Shown here piece after piece: positions 42,721 to 56,699 of a stretch of 64,000 bases of DNA. Position 1 is the stretch's first letter; the number at the start of each line of letters is the position of its first letter. The notes beneath the pieces were generated by a model, which ran no database searches, was not told the origin of the DNA, and saw only the letters and a list, made by a program, of their open reading frames with translations. Source of the DNA: Artocarpus heterophyllus (lineage: Eukaryota > Streptophyta > Magnoliopsida > Rosales > Moraceae); the NCBI GenBank assembly GCA_025403435.1, contig CM046354.1:22353467-22417466 (forward strand), given 5' to 3'. A program made the position numbers and the translations under genes.

Positions 42721-44439
42721 AATTATTTCTGTTGTGAAATTTTAGTAAGGCGAGTGCATATTATCACAGACAAGTAATAAAGTGATGAGTACAGTATCGT
42801 TCCTGTGAGGATTGATTACCTACTAAGTACCGAAATTAGATCAACTCTAATTTTATTTGAATTATTGAATATAAAATAGAAAGATAATGAAACAAAATAT
42901 AAATGACAACACAAATAAATAAAAATTATTCAAATAAATAGAAGAACAGGGTATTCTATTTTACCGAAATTAAACTATTTTAATTCATTATTCTTACTAA
43001 CGTCGCCTGTTGTAATATTTGAAGGACGATGACTGTGCGCGCTTAAGTAAACTCCAAAATAACCCCAAGTATAACGTTGTCTCATGTAATGATTACTCGG
43101 TAAATCTGAGGTTGATCCAATAAGGAAGGACTTTATTTAGTTCCAGTATATTTATTGTATTAACTTTTTTATTTTAAATTGAAAAATATAACGATTAATA
43201 TTTGTTATTTACAAAATATGTTCACAAATTTTACATATTTTTACAACATTTTTCATTTTTAGATTTTGATATTTTGGAACTTTAATAACAAGAAATGCAA
43301 ATAAAATTAAAATGGAATTTCAACAACAAGTACAAATAATTTAAAATAGCTTTAGTTAACAACAATAATAATGACAAATTAAAAGGGATAAAATAGTGAT
43401 TATAACAGAGCTATGGTTCAAAGGTTCCGTTTTGGCAATTGACAAATATATTTTAGTTTTTCTAATTATTTATTAATTGGTTTAAGAATATATCATGCCA
43501 TCCTACGTCGACAATAAATTAAGATTTACCAAGTATTTATTGTGTCATTAAATGTCTATGATACAGCAAAAACTCAACTTAATAAACGAGCAGCGTTTCA
43601 ACATAACTTAACGAAAATAACAATTAAAATAATAAGTTAAGCATTACCAAGCCATTCTCTGTCTACAACTAATCAAGGTCTTCCTAAGCATTATCCGTGT
43701 CAATTTATGTTGTCGATAAATCAAAACTAGAATTTCAATAAAGTTTGGGCTAAGAAAATATAAAAATCCTATGTTTTTAAGAATTTATTTTGGCATTATA
43801 ACTACTTAGAAAACTAAGAAAAACCAAAAACATTTAAGGTAATTTTGCCAGAGTTTTCCCCTCTCACCTCAGCTAAAAAAGAAATTTAAAAAAAATAATT
43901 AATAAAACACTACAAATATTATTAGGCATAATTTTTATAACATAAACTGGGAAATATTTTACAAAAACTTAGACTAACAACTGAACATTAAAAATTAAAC
44001 TAACTATTTAAGTAGTAATTTAATACTGCGAATAAGGGTGAGGAGAATCACAAGGACGAACCCGTATTTATAGGTAGATTTTGCCTACTAATCAATAATT
44101 TTTCAACATTTCTTACTATAGAATCATTGAAAATCTCAAGAAGAATCTGACATTTTTTTTTCAAAGTTTTACTCTCTTTTTTCCACTCCATTCTTAGTTA
44201 ATGAGAATGCAAATTCGAGTTTGAGATCACCTATAGCGCTGCAGCTGGTGGTATTAGGTGATGAGATTTGGGGCGTTGATTTCGCGATCTAACAAATGGT
44301 AGATAAAAAAGAAAGGCCAGTGGGACAGCGTGGGCCGCAAACAAGGACCGTTAGATTGGTCTAAATATGTTGATCATGCAGCTTAGATAAAGGCTTCACA
44401 TGGAGACAGCTACACTAGATTGGATAGCTCTCCTTACGT
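42721..44439. other. Unclassified non-coding DNA, possible LTR relic
   Basis: AT-rich, no gene. A minus-strand TATA-like CTATAAATAC (44064-44073) and the phrase TCGTTCCTGTGAGGATTGA (about 42808) hint at an old LTR-type element on the minus strand, but I found no ends. Confidence 0.35.
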
Positions 44440-46380
44440 GTTGGCTATTGGAAAACAAGTATGCAGCGGGAATTAAAAAATTTTAAATCAAAGTATTTTT
44501 TCAAAACACAAGTTTGACATGCTATATACATAAATTAATCAGATCTTACTAACCTTTTATGCCAAAGAGCTCCTACAATCAGTGATGAGAATAATGTTCC
44601 AAAAGGGCCTCAATTAACTAACCTTCTTTGCTGTTCTCTGTCCACGATCGAAGTGTGCGTAGGCATACATCGTACAGCTCTTCCCTGGTAACTCTCCTTC
44701 CAACCAATTGAAAAGACCTAGAGCCAAGGTTCGTAATTGTGAACAATAGCCCTCAGGGAATTTTAGAGTTTCTCATTTTAGAGTACTCACTCTTAACTTT
44801 TCAACTAACCTAAATAATTGAGAAAACTCACTCCCTGTTTATAGAGGTCGAACCTAGGGTTAGTTATTATCAGATAAGGCCTCAAAAATTCAAATCTGTA
44901 TCAACTTTTGATAAAATCACATAAAAAATGCATGATCAGATTATCGTTAGATCGGCAATCTAAACTAACGCATCGGCCTGTTGAACTTACCGCATCGACA
45001 GGCCGAATAAGCAGATCGGCCTGCCGAACTTGTGAAAATATGATCCTGAAGAATTTTTTATTTTCCACTCGAGATTCTTTAGATAGAGCCTCAATTTTAA
45101 TTCAAATAACTCAATAGAGAAGTTATTTGATCAAAACAACCATATCTACATAATCTTATAGAAAATAAATATTTTCCATAATTCAACAAGTTTATCTTGA
45201 ATTAATTTACAAAATTACTTAAACCGATAAACATAAATGAATTATCTAATCTAATCGAATTTCAGCCAATCTAATAATTTAACATAAGTCACCAATTTAT
45301 TAGAAAAGCACGCCGTATCATTACAGGATTTATTATGAACTAGTAAAGGGGATCTGATAGACCTATATAGTTCAAGCTCCGATGATTATAAAATATAATA
45401 TCCCATATACATATTTTATAATTTTCAACTCTAAGCTACTCTACTAAAAGCTTAGAGTTGTACTCTCGAGCTATATAAAACTACGAAGCTCCAAATTAGC
45501 TAAGTGTATATGACATATCATGATGTGTAGTATCCAATAGGATATTCATAATCGGCTTAAGGATAAATTCCATCTTACCTTCTTGATTATTTTTATCTTA
45601 CGTCCCATTATCTCACCGTTGGAAAACTTACCATCTAAAGACAGTATAACATTTGGTTACACCTATGCATAAAAATGGTTAATCGCTCCAGTCTTCCAAT
45701 TACAGGATAACGTATATAAGAGAATATCATTGACTTCACCAATAAAGCTAAGGATTCCATATCTATGAATAACAAGTCTACATTATCAAGAGTCATATCT
45801 CCAACATACTGATATACGTACCATCGTAAAGTCAAGATGTCACCCTTTAGTCTATCAAAAGACATAAGTCAAGTTAACGTGCCCATTAGTCATTTTAAGA
45901 TTAAGATACAATACATATGATTGTCTAAAGTAAATTGATTTGCATAGACGAAATTATTAATCTAAACCAATCCACTTTATCTCCTGATCTAATACATCGT
46001 CACCTATGACAATGTACTAATATTTCTGCTTGTAGAGTCTAACTCTGATAGTCAAGACAAGCTATCTCCCATTAAGGATATAGACAACATAACAATCTTA
46101 GCATGAATAAAGCGTCCAACTTTATTCCCTCGATTGTGGATCGTATGATTTAGACCATCACCTTTAGAATCATGTCTTCCACATAATCTGTCCATCATAT
46201 GCCTGATTCTTAAAAGTTTTGACTAACAGTCTCAGACTTTTGTTTGTTTATCATATTCAAGAAATATGAACATAAAGAGGATAACATTTGGTATATGAAC
46301 AATAAATGAACTCTTTATAGATAAAATGTCTCCAAAAATATATTACAACATTTTACTCCTTTGGGCATACATGTCTAACA
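44440..46380 (-). repeat. 3' LTR of CopA2
   Basis: Reversed, it starts TGTTAGACATG (46380) as in CopA1 and shares its GGCCTGCCGA-like units (44955-45035) and CTTATGTC/GGTGACGATGTG-type phrases. The far end is blurred (TGTTGGCTATTGGAAAAC, 44440-44456), so that boundary may be off by ~10 bases. Confidence 0.85.
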
Positions 46381-46394
46381 ATCTCTTACTTGCA

Positions 46395-49300
46395 CTAAGT
46401 GAGTAAATATGACATATCACGCATCCCCATAGCTTCCACATGCCTCTTGAAAACCCTCGCAGTTAGTGTCTTCATTAATGGATCAACTAAATTGTCCTCA
46501 TATGTGTTTTTGCGTATAGCAACATGCCCGCCCTCAACGAAGTCCTTTATTAGATGATACTTCCAATAAATATGCTTACTCTTCTTATGAAATCTTGGTT
46601 CCTTAGCATTAGCTATCACTGCAGTGTTATCACAATACAGCGATACCACTTTATCCACGCCAAGAACTACCTCAAGATCCCTAAAGAACTTGCGGAGCCA
46701 CACTGCTTCTTTCGAAGCATCACTGGCTGCCACATACTCGACTTCCATTGTTGAATCTGAAGTGTGATCTTGCTTGACACTTCTCCAAACAATGGCACTA
46801 CCACTCAGAGTAAATACAAAACCAGAAGTCGATTTCCTCTAGACAGGATTGAAAATTCAAATCAGTATATTCTAGAGGTGTTACATCTTCATCCGAATAC
46901 ACAAGCATATACCCTTGAGTTCTTCTTAGGTACTTGAAAATATGCTTGACCTCAACCCAATGGTTCGGTCTTGGATCTAATTGAAATCGACTTACTATCC
47001 CAATTGCATAACAAATATCTGATCGTGTGCAAAGCATGGCATACATGAGACTACCCACTGTCGAAGCATAAGGCACATTCTTCATTATTTTCTTTCTTCA
47101 TCAGATTTTAGTGAGTCTTTCTTAGAAAGGGTAATTCCAGACTTAGATGGTTGCCCACCTCTCTTAGAATCATGCATTGTAAACCTCTTGAGAATTTTTT
47201 CTATGTAGGCCGCTTGGGACAAGGCTATCATTCTATTATTCCCATCCTGAAAGATCTAGATACTGAGAACATAATTAGCGTCACCCATGTCTTTCATGTC
47301 AAACTACTTGGTCAACCATAATTTGGCTAATGACAATGCCCCAACGTCATTGCCAATCAGTAGAATGTCATCTATATAGAGCAGTAGAAAAACCACCTTC
47401 TTATCCTTTATGTGTTTGTGAACATATAGTTTGTCCACATTTTTTTCGAACCCATAAGTCTTGATTACCTAATCAAATCTTATGTTCCAAGAATGGGAAG
47501 CCTGCTTAAGTCCATAAATTGACTTTAGCAGCTTACAAACCCTTGACCCTTAGCCTTGAACCCGTCTGGCTATACCATATATATGGACTCATTAAAATAG
47601 CCATTTATAAAGGCCGTCTTGACATCCATCTGCCAAATCTCATAATTGAGAGTAGCAATTATGGATAAGAGAATGCGAATGGATTTTAGCATGGCTACAG
47701 GCAAAAAGGTTTTCTCGTAATTGATTCCTTCCTTTTGCGTGTATCCCTTTGCTACCAGTATAGCCTTATAGCTTTTGACTTTTCTATTTGCTCCTCTCTT
47801 TCTCTTGTAGATCCACTTACACCTTATGGGTTTCGGGAAGATCCATAAGTTCCTAGACCTGATTAGTCTCCATAGACTTTATCTCAGTGTTCATGGCTTC
47901 TGTTTAGAGTTTTGAATCAACATCCTCCATAGCTTCTTCATAAGTGTAAGGATCCTTGTCATGTTCATCTAGTTCAGCGAAGAAGGTCTCCCCATTGAAC
48001 ATATACCTCTCGGGTTGATGCCTAATCCTCCTACTACGCGAAGCCCCTTAGTTGTTGTTTAGTTGGTTCTTCTACATTGATTGGACTGGTTTCTACTGGA
48101 ACCTCCGGAGTGAATGAACCACTCGCCAACTCCTCGAGTACTAATTTACTTCAAGGCTCTAAGTCGTTTATGTAACTTTCCTCAAGGAATATTGCCTTTG
48201 TAGAAATCACGACTTTATTTTCCTTTGGGTTTAGAAATAACCCCCTTTTGGATATCCTACAAACACATAAACTTCCAAACGTGCTTCCAACTTATTCGCT
48301 TCCTTACAGGACATGAGCTGGATATCCCCATATGCGAATATGGTTTAAGGATGTCTTCTTTCCCATCCACAACTAGTGAGGAGTTTTAGGAACTGATTTA
48401 AAGGCACATTGTTTAAAAGATAACATGCGGTTTGTAGTGCATATCCCCAAAGGATAAAGGCAATGATGAATAACTCATCATGGACCTGACTATATCTAAC
48501 AAAGTCCTTTTCCTTCTCTCAACTATGCCATTCTATTGGGGAGTGTCCAATGAAGTCAAATAAGATAAAATCTCATTCTATAAAAAGTGTTCCAAGAACT
48601 TATTTGAGAGTTATTCACCACCTCGATCAAATCAAAGTGTCTTATGGGTTTACCTAATTGCTTTTTTGCTTCAGCTCGAAACTCTATGAACTTGTCAAAA
48701 GTTTCACTTTTATGATGCATTAGGTAGACATACACATATCTTGAGTAATCATCAATAAAAATGATGAAGTACTCATACCCTTCTTGTGCCCAAATGTTCA
48801 TGGGACCACAAACATCACTATGCACAAGTTCTAGAACACTTTCGGCCCTATTGCCCTTAGACCCAAATGGTCTTTTGGTCATTTTGCCCTCTAAACAAGA
48901 TTCACATTGTAGTATAGATTTCATCTTTAAGTGACTTAAAGGTCCATCCCTTACAAGCCTTTGAATCCTATTTAGGCTAATATGACCTAATCGTAAATGC
49001 CAAAGATAGGTCTTATTAGAGTGAGAAGTCTTAAGTCTTTTAGAGTTATTATCATTGACCTCAATGCTAAGCAATATGTCCATCTTAAGTTTGATAAAAT
49101 ATAGATTGTTTTGCATCCATCCATCATAAATAAAAGATTTGTTTAATGATTCATCACTTTATTATTAAAAGAAACTGAATAAGAATCTTTAAATAAATAA
49201 GCTGCAAATATTAAATTTCTTTTCAGTTTAGGAACATAAAAATAATCTCGCAAAAGTAAAATCCTATAATTATCAAAATAAAGATGGATGTCTCCTACTT

Positions 49301-49756
49301 TAGCCAACACCAAGGATTCATTGCCCATCCAAAGCATGAAGTCCTCATGCAGCAGACTTCTTGTTTCTTTGAACCCCTATAAAGAAAAACAAACATGATT
49401 AATTGCTTTGGAATCTATGACCCAAATGTCACTTGATTCCTCAACCAAATAAGTTTCAATAAGCAGAAGATCACACCTACTCTACAAGAAAGGAAGTCCT
49501 TGTAATTCTTCTTGATGTGCCCAACTTTCCCATAGTAAAAGCACTTAAGCTTCTTTGGGTTCTTCTTTTTCTTCTTCTTATTCTTGCCATTTGTAGGAAT
49601 AGAAGATTTCCTATTTTTAGCCTTTTGTTTCCTTCCATTCCTAAGGTTAGGATTAGAACCGGATGCAGCCATCAAGTTGGCCTTGTCACCTATAGGGGTT
49701 TCCTCGATCAAATTTTTGAACACCTGTAACTGCTTCATCAGCTCCGTTAGGGTCAC
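46395..49756 (-). pseudogene. CopA2 gag end, integrase, RT and RNase H, broken
   Basis: On the minus strand from 49756: gag C terminus (LTELMKQLQ) with a knuckle CFYYGKVGHIKKNY in which two of the Cys positions are Tyr (near 49520); GAG-pre-integrase (49143-49337); integrase zinc domain and core (48556-49116, WHLRLGH, VHSDVCGP, IDDYSRY) with the second catalytic Asp region degraded; RT (about 47090-48000, several frames); RT end and RNase H (46798-47085 and 46395-46748, MEVEYVAASDASKEAVW). Many stops and shifts. It is non-functional. Confidence 0.9.
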
Positions 49757-49758
49757 AT

Positions 49759-52700
49759 TGTAATGACCAAGAAAAAAATCCTAAATTTAAATAGCATAAT
49801 TTATCTATTTAAATCAAGGATTTTCCTAGAAACTGTGTATGAAATGCATGCCTAAAGAATTTATGGAATCAACATATAACTATTCCAAAAATTCTATAAA
49901 AGATTCTATAGTTAATTAACTATTATAATTTAATAAAGAGATTTATAAATTTCACCGCAACTGAGGCGGAAAAAAATTTTTCCTATAAAGAACCTCAAAA
50001 TTTTAATTGTGAGAATTTCTAAGTGCAATACTAAGTTAGTAGTATACCAAGAGACACTCTAACGTGAATTAGATCCTTAATTGTCAAATTAGTCAAAAAT
50101 AGAGCTACACGAGTAGCCGTATCGACAAAAACTACAATGCAAGCTTAGATAGTGAAACTATTAAAAACTATGTCATTACTGAACGTAGATACTGAAAAAG
50201 TCAAGTTCACATTTTTATTAAGTCTACAATATATTTTTAGACTAAATGTAGTCAATAATAATAATAATAATAATACGTGATTAAACTTTGATCGATATCA
50301 GTTCATACTGTGATTAGCGTGTCACAGTATTTGGAAAAAAAAAAAAAGAGGGGAGGATTAGTCAAGTAATAAAATCTTCTGTCAGCTAAGCTAATTATTA
50401 CTGGTAGTATAAAATTTATCTACTTAAATATTACTTCCAAGAAAGACCAAAAATACCCTTAAATCAAGCTTCACCCAAATGATGGTCGTCCTTTACAATT
50501 GATGAAGTCTAACCTAACACTCCACTCACTCTTGTCAAAGGCGCCACAATAAGGGGTGATTAGTCTTTTTTTTTTCTCTAACGATCAAAGCCACTTATGA
50601 AGCTAGTCTATATATATAGAGCCTAAGTCATTATACATAATTCTTTTTTTCACTCTTCTCTTCCTTCTTACCACTCTCACCCGTGCATTCCAAGAGAAGA
50701 AAAGAAAACAAAATTCCTGATCATTTCCATTCTCTCCACCGAAGTCTCCAAGAGAAGGAAAAAGCCAAATGAAAAAAAATTGTTCCACTACTTTTATTCT
50801 TCCACAGAGTGAACTTAAAGTTTCAAAGAAAGAAACTTTTCTCTCCACTTGCTTCCAAACTTTTTCCACCGAATCACCAAGCCCCAAATATATATATATA
50901 TATATAGCCAAATTCCAAACTATTCTCCATCACTTCCAAATCACGAAATTAAGAGTGCACAAAGAAAAAGTAGAACACAAAGGAGGTGGTGAAGAGCATT
51001 GTCTAAGGTAATATCTACACCATTTCTTTCCTTTTTATTTTCCTTAGCAAAGAAAAGAAATATGTTGCTTAGATAGCATTTATGTGATAGCCAAGAAAAG
51101 TCAGATTTTTAGATGAAAAAAGTTTTAATCTAGTGTTGAAACAAGAAGAGAAGAGAAGAAGTGGATTTTGAAGCTCTAAGAACACCTCACAAAAGTAGTC
51201 TCCAAGGGCAAGCAACTCTAAACCTTTCATTAATTTTTCAGTTAAAGGTTATAAAGTCATGAGGGATTTGATGATTGGGTGAAGAAATATGTTGTAATAA
51301 TTATTTATGTGTCATTAGTATGGTTAGTGTTTGTATGTAATGTAAAAAGTTAGCATTGCATGTTAGAATTATGTTTTTGCAAATTTTGGATTGTGGAAAA
51401 ATTTTCCACAAAATTTGAATGCATGAACGGAAGCCTTAGATACTTTTTTAAAAACTTTTCCGAACATAGAACTTTTAGCTTTTGATGTTTTGAACAAAAC
51501 TTCATGACTAAGCAAAAACGCAATTTTGACTCTAAATAGGCTTTTTGAGCACTTTTATGGACTGCCTAGAACAGTCCTAAAAAAACTGCCAAAAAAAGGA
51601 GCCCAAAAACTGCCGAATGCAGGCTGGAACTGTTTTGCCATTTTGGACTGTTTTGAGTCTGAATTTTATGTTTCATAGAACACAGAAGTTTTAGATTTCG
51701 ATGAGACGAACAACTTTTGTGAAGAAATTTTTTTCAAAATTTGCCTCTAAGATATAGTTATAGACAGTTTTCCAAAAACAGTCCAAAAACTACATTTTTG
51801 CGCAGAAACTGTTTTAAAGCTTCGGGTCGTTTCAAGGCCGAACTACAATTTTTGCCAAACATAAAAGTTTTTGTTTGCAGTAAAATGAAGAATTTTCTTT
51901 AAGAAATTTTTGTGACAATCTATTCTAAATTGGACTTAAAATTGATATACAAAAACTGTCAAAACTTTTTAATCGGTAAAACTTTCAAAGTTGTAATCGG
52001 AAAACAATTTTTGTCAAAATAAAATGGTAACCGAGACTTTAGAACAAACAAGAAAAATTATTAAAACACACATTTAAAAAAAAAATCAAGTTACTTTTAC
52101 GAGGAAAAAATTTAAAAGAAAATTTGTGTTTAATAAACGATTTCACATAAATCTTCCAAAATTACTCTACGGGCACAAATTTTTACAAATAAAGATTACA
52201 TGACTTTAAAATTTAATTTTTAACTAAACCAAGAAATTAAAATACTTTTGAAAGGTTGTATAAGCTCGAGATTTAGTAGGTTAACAATTTTGTGTGTTAT
52301 TTTATTGAGCGATTTTTATTTAAAACTCCAAGCTAAACAGTTATGAATTTCAAGGGTGAACTTTAATCGTTTTCAATTGAACATTAAATTGCAAGCATAA
52401 AACCCAATATGATAGAGCTTTAATGTCACGATATTAGGCATAGGTCCAACACCTGTTTCAATCTAAAATGCCACGTAGAACATAATCTATAGGTAGAATT
52501 TATATAACGTTATAATGGCATTTTCGGGCTTACGGACTTAAAATCAATTGCGAGCCCGTGAAACAAATTTAAAACAAGCCCAATTAGGACTTAAGATAAG
52601 AATCATGAACTTAAGAGTGAATAATTTAGTAGATTAATGCCTCATGGTTTAAATGACGATAGATAATTAATTAATTATTATAAAATTAATTAATTATTAA

Positions 52701-53842
52701 TGTAGATATGAACATATGGCAATTAAGGAAAAGTTTGAATATTATGAGGATTTAGAAAAAAAATAATCCTTATAATATAAATGGGGAAACTCATGACCAG
52801 TTGATAAAGGAATTTGCAATCTGACAAAATGATCAAATTCTTGTGATTATGCTAAAATTCAATAGCCTAAAATGGGAAATTCTTACACACTCGTAATGGG
52901 TGTTTATACAAATTTATTCAGTAGAGAAAGAGGAACTCAGAATTGATAGGGGAGTCTACTTCACTGATACAGGTAAGTAGGAATCTCACCTATAGTACGA
53001 ATAGTTTAAAATAAAAGTTTTCAATATGTTACAAGCATGTTAAGTTTTAAGTACAATATGCCTTGTCATATTACATGTTCACTAAAATAACTAGTGAAAC
53101 CTAAACAAAAAATTAACCAAGAGAGTTGTACCAACTTCTCGACCCACGGGGACGCTCCATGTTAAAGTAATACATTATAATTGGTCACAGTGTTGTTGGG
53201 AACTTACAAACCCTAACATCCCGTTGATCACGCGCAACCGATACTACTACTCAGGCCTGATTAATAATAAGACAAGTTCATAACTGAGCATAATACGGTT
53301 CATACATTTTATCAGTCATACATATGATTTCATGCTGCTTTAAACGTTTTGTGAGTTACTATTCCTACTTGCTAAGCGAAAGCCCATCTACGAATATTTA
53401 TACCGTAGGTAAACAACCTGTTAGTAATGCCTAATGGATGGTGGCGAAGCGGCGGACGATCTGAGTGGAGATATGGGAAATGGATACCGCACTTAGATTT
53501 CCACTCATGTTTTGATGACTATTTTAATGATTATTTTGATGTTTGTTTTGATGATGACTGTTTCGATGACTATGACTTATGAGCTTTGTATATAACTTTA
53601 AAATTTTGCTACTATATATATATATTTTGAAATTACCGCTATGTTAGTAATTAATTAGTTGTAAAAAAAAAGGTAAGTAAATAAAAGAAAAAAAATATAA
53701 TAAAAAAATATAGTTTTAAGATAGAATTGGTAAAGTTAACTTTTAAAGGATATATAAAAAAAAATGTTCTGCAAAATTTAGAGATTTAATTAAAAGTATT
53801 TTTAAAAAGTGAAGTAGCGGCCAAGTAAGGAGAGTCATTACA
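49759..53842 (+). mobile_element. Solo LTR (soloLTR-2) inserted in CopA2 gag
   Basis: TGTAATGACC ... TCATTACA, flanked by the perfect duplication CACAT (49754-49758, 53843-53847). Removing it with one CACAT rejoins the CopA2 gag frame (NKQDV then TLTELMKQ). 4084 bases. It is collinear with soloLTR-1 but shorter. TATA-like TATATATATAG near 50611 in plus orientation. There is no internal region, so it is a product of LTR-LTR recombination. The fragments have no coding sense. Confidence 0.9.
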
Positions 53843-53847
53843 CACAT

Positions 53848-54388
53848 CTTGTTTATTGCTCAAATTATATGAAGCTTCAAATCAGATGAACTCCTTTGAT
53901 AGAGTCTCAAAAACCATAGTCATTTGTGGCTCGGCATCGATATCGGCTCCATGGGCTTAAGCCTCAATGAGGTAACCTATGACTAACATCATATGCTCCT
54001 TCATAGGAGTCCTCGGTTTTTGTTTGCAATTCAAAAGTTTTCAAGGTGGCCCTTTCCGTTTTGTTATGGCTTGGCCTCTAAACATGTCTTTAAGATTGTC
54101 CATGATCTACTTCGCAGTCTCATAATCTTCATGTTTAGCCTACGACATGTTATTCATGCTAGCCATAATATAATAGCGGGCATGATCGTTAGCATCTTTT
54201 TAGCAATCGTATGTTTGGATTTTCTTATTGGTGGATTCCCTGGTAGGTTTGGGAGGACATGGTGTTGTCAGCACAAATTTTAGTTTCTCAAAGGATAGGA
54301 CGATATTTAGGTTCCTTTTTCAATCATTGTAATTCTCACTGGTTAATTGGTTTTTATCGAGTATCAAACATAAAGCATATTTAGACAT
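53848..54388 (-). pseudogene. CopA2 gag, N-terminal part
   Basis: Minus strand from ATG at 54388. MSKYALCLILDKNQLTSEN is followed, after frame changes, by WKRNLNIVLSFEKLKFVL, a typical copia gag start (xxLDKxKLxGxNYxDWxRNL). Stops occur downstream. It runs to the CACAT site at 53847. Confidence 0.8.
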
Positions 54389-55960
54389 TAAGCAACCAAA
54401 AGCTTCACTGCATGGCCAAATAGGTAAATTAAAGTCGTTGCAACAAGTCAATTGTTGAACTGGTAATTCAGCTACTCTAACTCTACGGGTAATGATGTTA
54501 ACGAGCATGTTTTCATCCCCTAAGGGTCTTCCATGGACTGTATTAGTTGAAAAACTCTCTAGCGATGCCTTTCCAAGCACAACAAGTGTGCAGCCACCAT
54601 TAATTCTATCATCAACAAAGAGTTTGCATTATTCATGTTGTTCAGGCTTTTGATGATGAGGTGACAATGGTACTTCTAGAGCTTTTGGATCTTTTGCTTC
54701 ATTGTTGGGAGGGTTATAGCTAGCTTTGAAGCTATTGCATTATGAAATGGTCTCATCCTTTGATTTAACACCTCCTTGGGAAAGAAATTCGATTACAAGA
54801 CCTCAAGTTTTGCAATTTCTCATTGCATCTTTGACATTTAGGAATCGAATTTTTGAGTTGGTCATAGGTCGAAATATTGAGACTACTTGACATGCTTAGA
54901 TTTACCGTGAATACATCCTGAATGTTCTAGTTTCCCTAGCGCTCGAGTTAGTATGTCATCATTACCGACGGATTCAAAGGTCCCTTGGCATTGTTGCTCT
55001 GTGTACTCATCCTGTAAAACAATTACAAACCAAGTTATTTTTAATATGTTCAAGAGTTATAAAATTACAAACTAAGAATTTGAGTTCAATAAACTTACAA
55101 TCAAGTTCCCAATTTCTACACAATTTGGATTTTTAAATTGTCCATCAGGACCTTGATGCAATTTTACCCACAACTCCTCCCATGATGGTAGCACACCCAT
55201 CTTAGCTAATTGTATTTTACTATGTTAGTAGCATATTAATGATAAAACAATTGATATATATAATACAAGTAAGATAATAATGTATCAATAATTGCTCAAG
55301 CACTCAATTCCATCTCAACCAACCATAGAACCGTATTCGTTTTGTGCTCTTATTTTTCTTGCATTTGTCGATAAAAGTTAGAATTTGGCAAGATGCCGAT
55401 ACTTAACAAATGTTTCCCAATCATTATCGATTATAGAGGGGCAGTAGTGTACTACTATAGGAGGCCACTTAAATACATTGTCATTGTCATCCAAAACAGC
55501 AAGGTTGGGCTTTACAAAACTAGTGAAGAGGTTGAATCTAAACCTCTTTGCTAATTTACTACAAATCTTCATAGCTTTTTTCTTATACTACTCCTCAACT
55601 ATGAAACCTTCATAAATCTCTCTCCAAGTAACATCTCTTACTTTGTCCAAATCCTTAGTTCTCCAATCTTTAATCCCTATTGGAATATGCTCTCGATAAA
55701 GAAATCTAATCCAACTGCTTAATTCATTTCTGACTGTGCCTTCCGGTTGGCCTTTTTCATCAAATGTCACTTGTATTCTTAATCCTCTCTGCTTTATCCG
55801 ATGAACTCTTTCCATGAAAGTAGCTCTCGACTTAAAATCAACTTTGGGATCGAATTCAGTTTTTCTTTGGGGCTTGCTAACTTGTTTTCCCTTGTTACAT
55901 TGGAGGAAGATGGCGTGCACTCTTCATACTCTTCATTATAGTCCTCATTATCACTCTCTT
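54389..55960 (-). pseudogene. CACTA-associated plant transposase (Ptta/En/Spm, transposase_24-like)
   Basis: On the minus strand: an N-terminal block (55920-55588) with IPIGIKDWRTKDLDKVRD, a second block (55572-55378) with CPSIIDNDWETFVKYRHLAKF after one stop, then KIRAQNEYG, a block near 55000 with VGNDDILTRALGKLEHSG, and a last block near 54500 with HGRPLGDENMLVNI. This series is the pattern of the plant Ptta/En/Spm transposase family. There are several stops and probable intron remnants. Non-functional. Confidence 0.75.
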
Positions 55961-56051
55961 GTGACATTTTTACATAATCTAAACCAAATCCTCAAGGAAA
56001 GGCAAACACATAAATTGACATAAACCAGTCAACCAAATTAAAATATTTATA

Positions 56052-56213
56052 AGGTGTTTGGCAAAATTAGTTAGAACAACTTTTTGATTTAAAAACATTG
56101 TAGCATGTGAGAGCTTTACATTATAGTAACTTTTTTTCTTTTACTGTAGCATGTGAAGCTTTATACTATTCCCCACCAAAAAGTTAGTTTTAACCAACTT
56201 TGCCAAACACCCT
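56052..56213. mobile_element. MITE-like element, copy 2
   Basis: About 162 bases with good inverted ends: AGGTGTTTGGCAAAATTAGT on the left, and AACTTTGCCAAACACCCT on the right. The interior shares GTAGCATGTGAGAGCTTTAC with copy 1 at 41611. Confidence 0.75.
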
Positions 56214-56699
56214 ATTAATTTGAAAACAGAAAGTAAACTATAATTACTAGTGATAGTGTATAGAACAAGGTATTAACATAACATAAACTAAACCTAAAGA
56301 ACACTAAAATAACAAAACTAATTTATAAAACTAATTGCTAGTGATGGTCATAATGATCTTTCATCAAACATGTGGTGGGCAACACAACAATACCAAGTCT
56401 AGAACTAAAACTAAGTTTAAAACTAACAATAAAATAACACTAAGTTTAAATATAACAATAAAACTCTTGCAACACTAAATCTAAGCAACACTAAGTTTAG
56501 AACTAACACTTACACTAAAACTAATTAAAACTAAAACTAACAAAACTAAATAAATAAGAATAAAATTAACTAAAAATTACAGAACTATATAACTAATAAA
56601 TAGTAAATACAATTGCAATACTATATAACTAAAAATAAAAAACACAACAAAGTACTTGTTCAAAATTATTACATAGCAATGTGCTTTGGCAGGGTTGGG

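Larger units (their letters stand above)
44440..54388 (-). mobile_element. Copia element CopA2, decayed, split by a solo LTR
   Basis: Minus-strand relative of CopA1. Left to right: 3' LTR (44440-46380), RNase H, RT, integrase, gag end (46395-49756), inserted solo LTR (49759-53842), then the gag start (53848-54388). The 5' LTR, primer site and leader are absent: gag abuts CACTA-type coding DNA at about 54389. So the element is truncated on the right. Confidence 0.88.

Noticed and set aside
42721..44439. Possible LTR element on the minus strand
   Set aside because: TATA-like word and a familiar phrase only; no ends, primer site or duplication found, so it is listed as unclassified.
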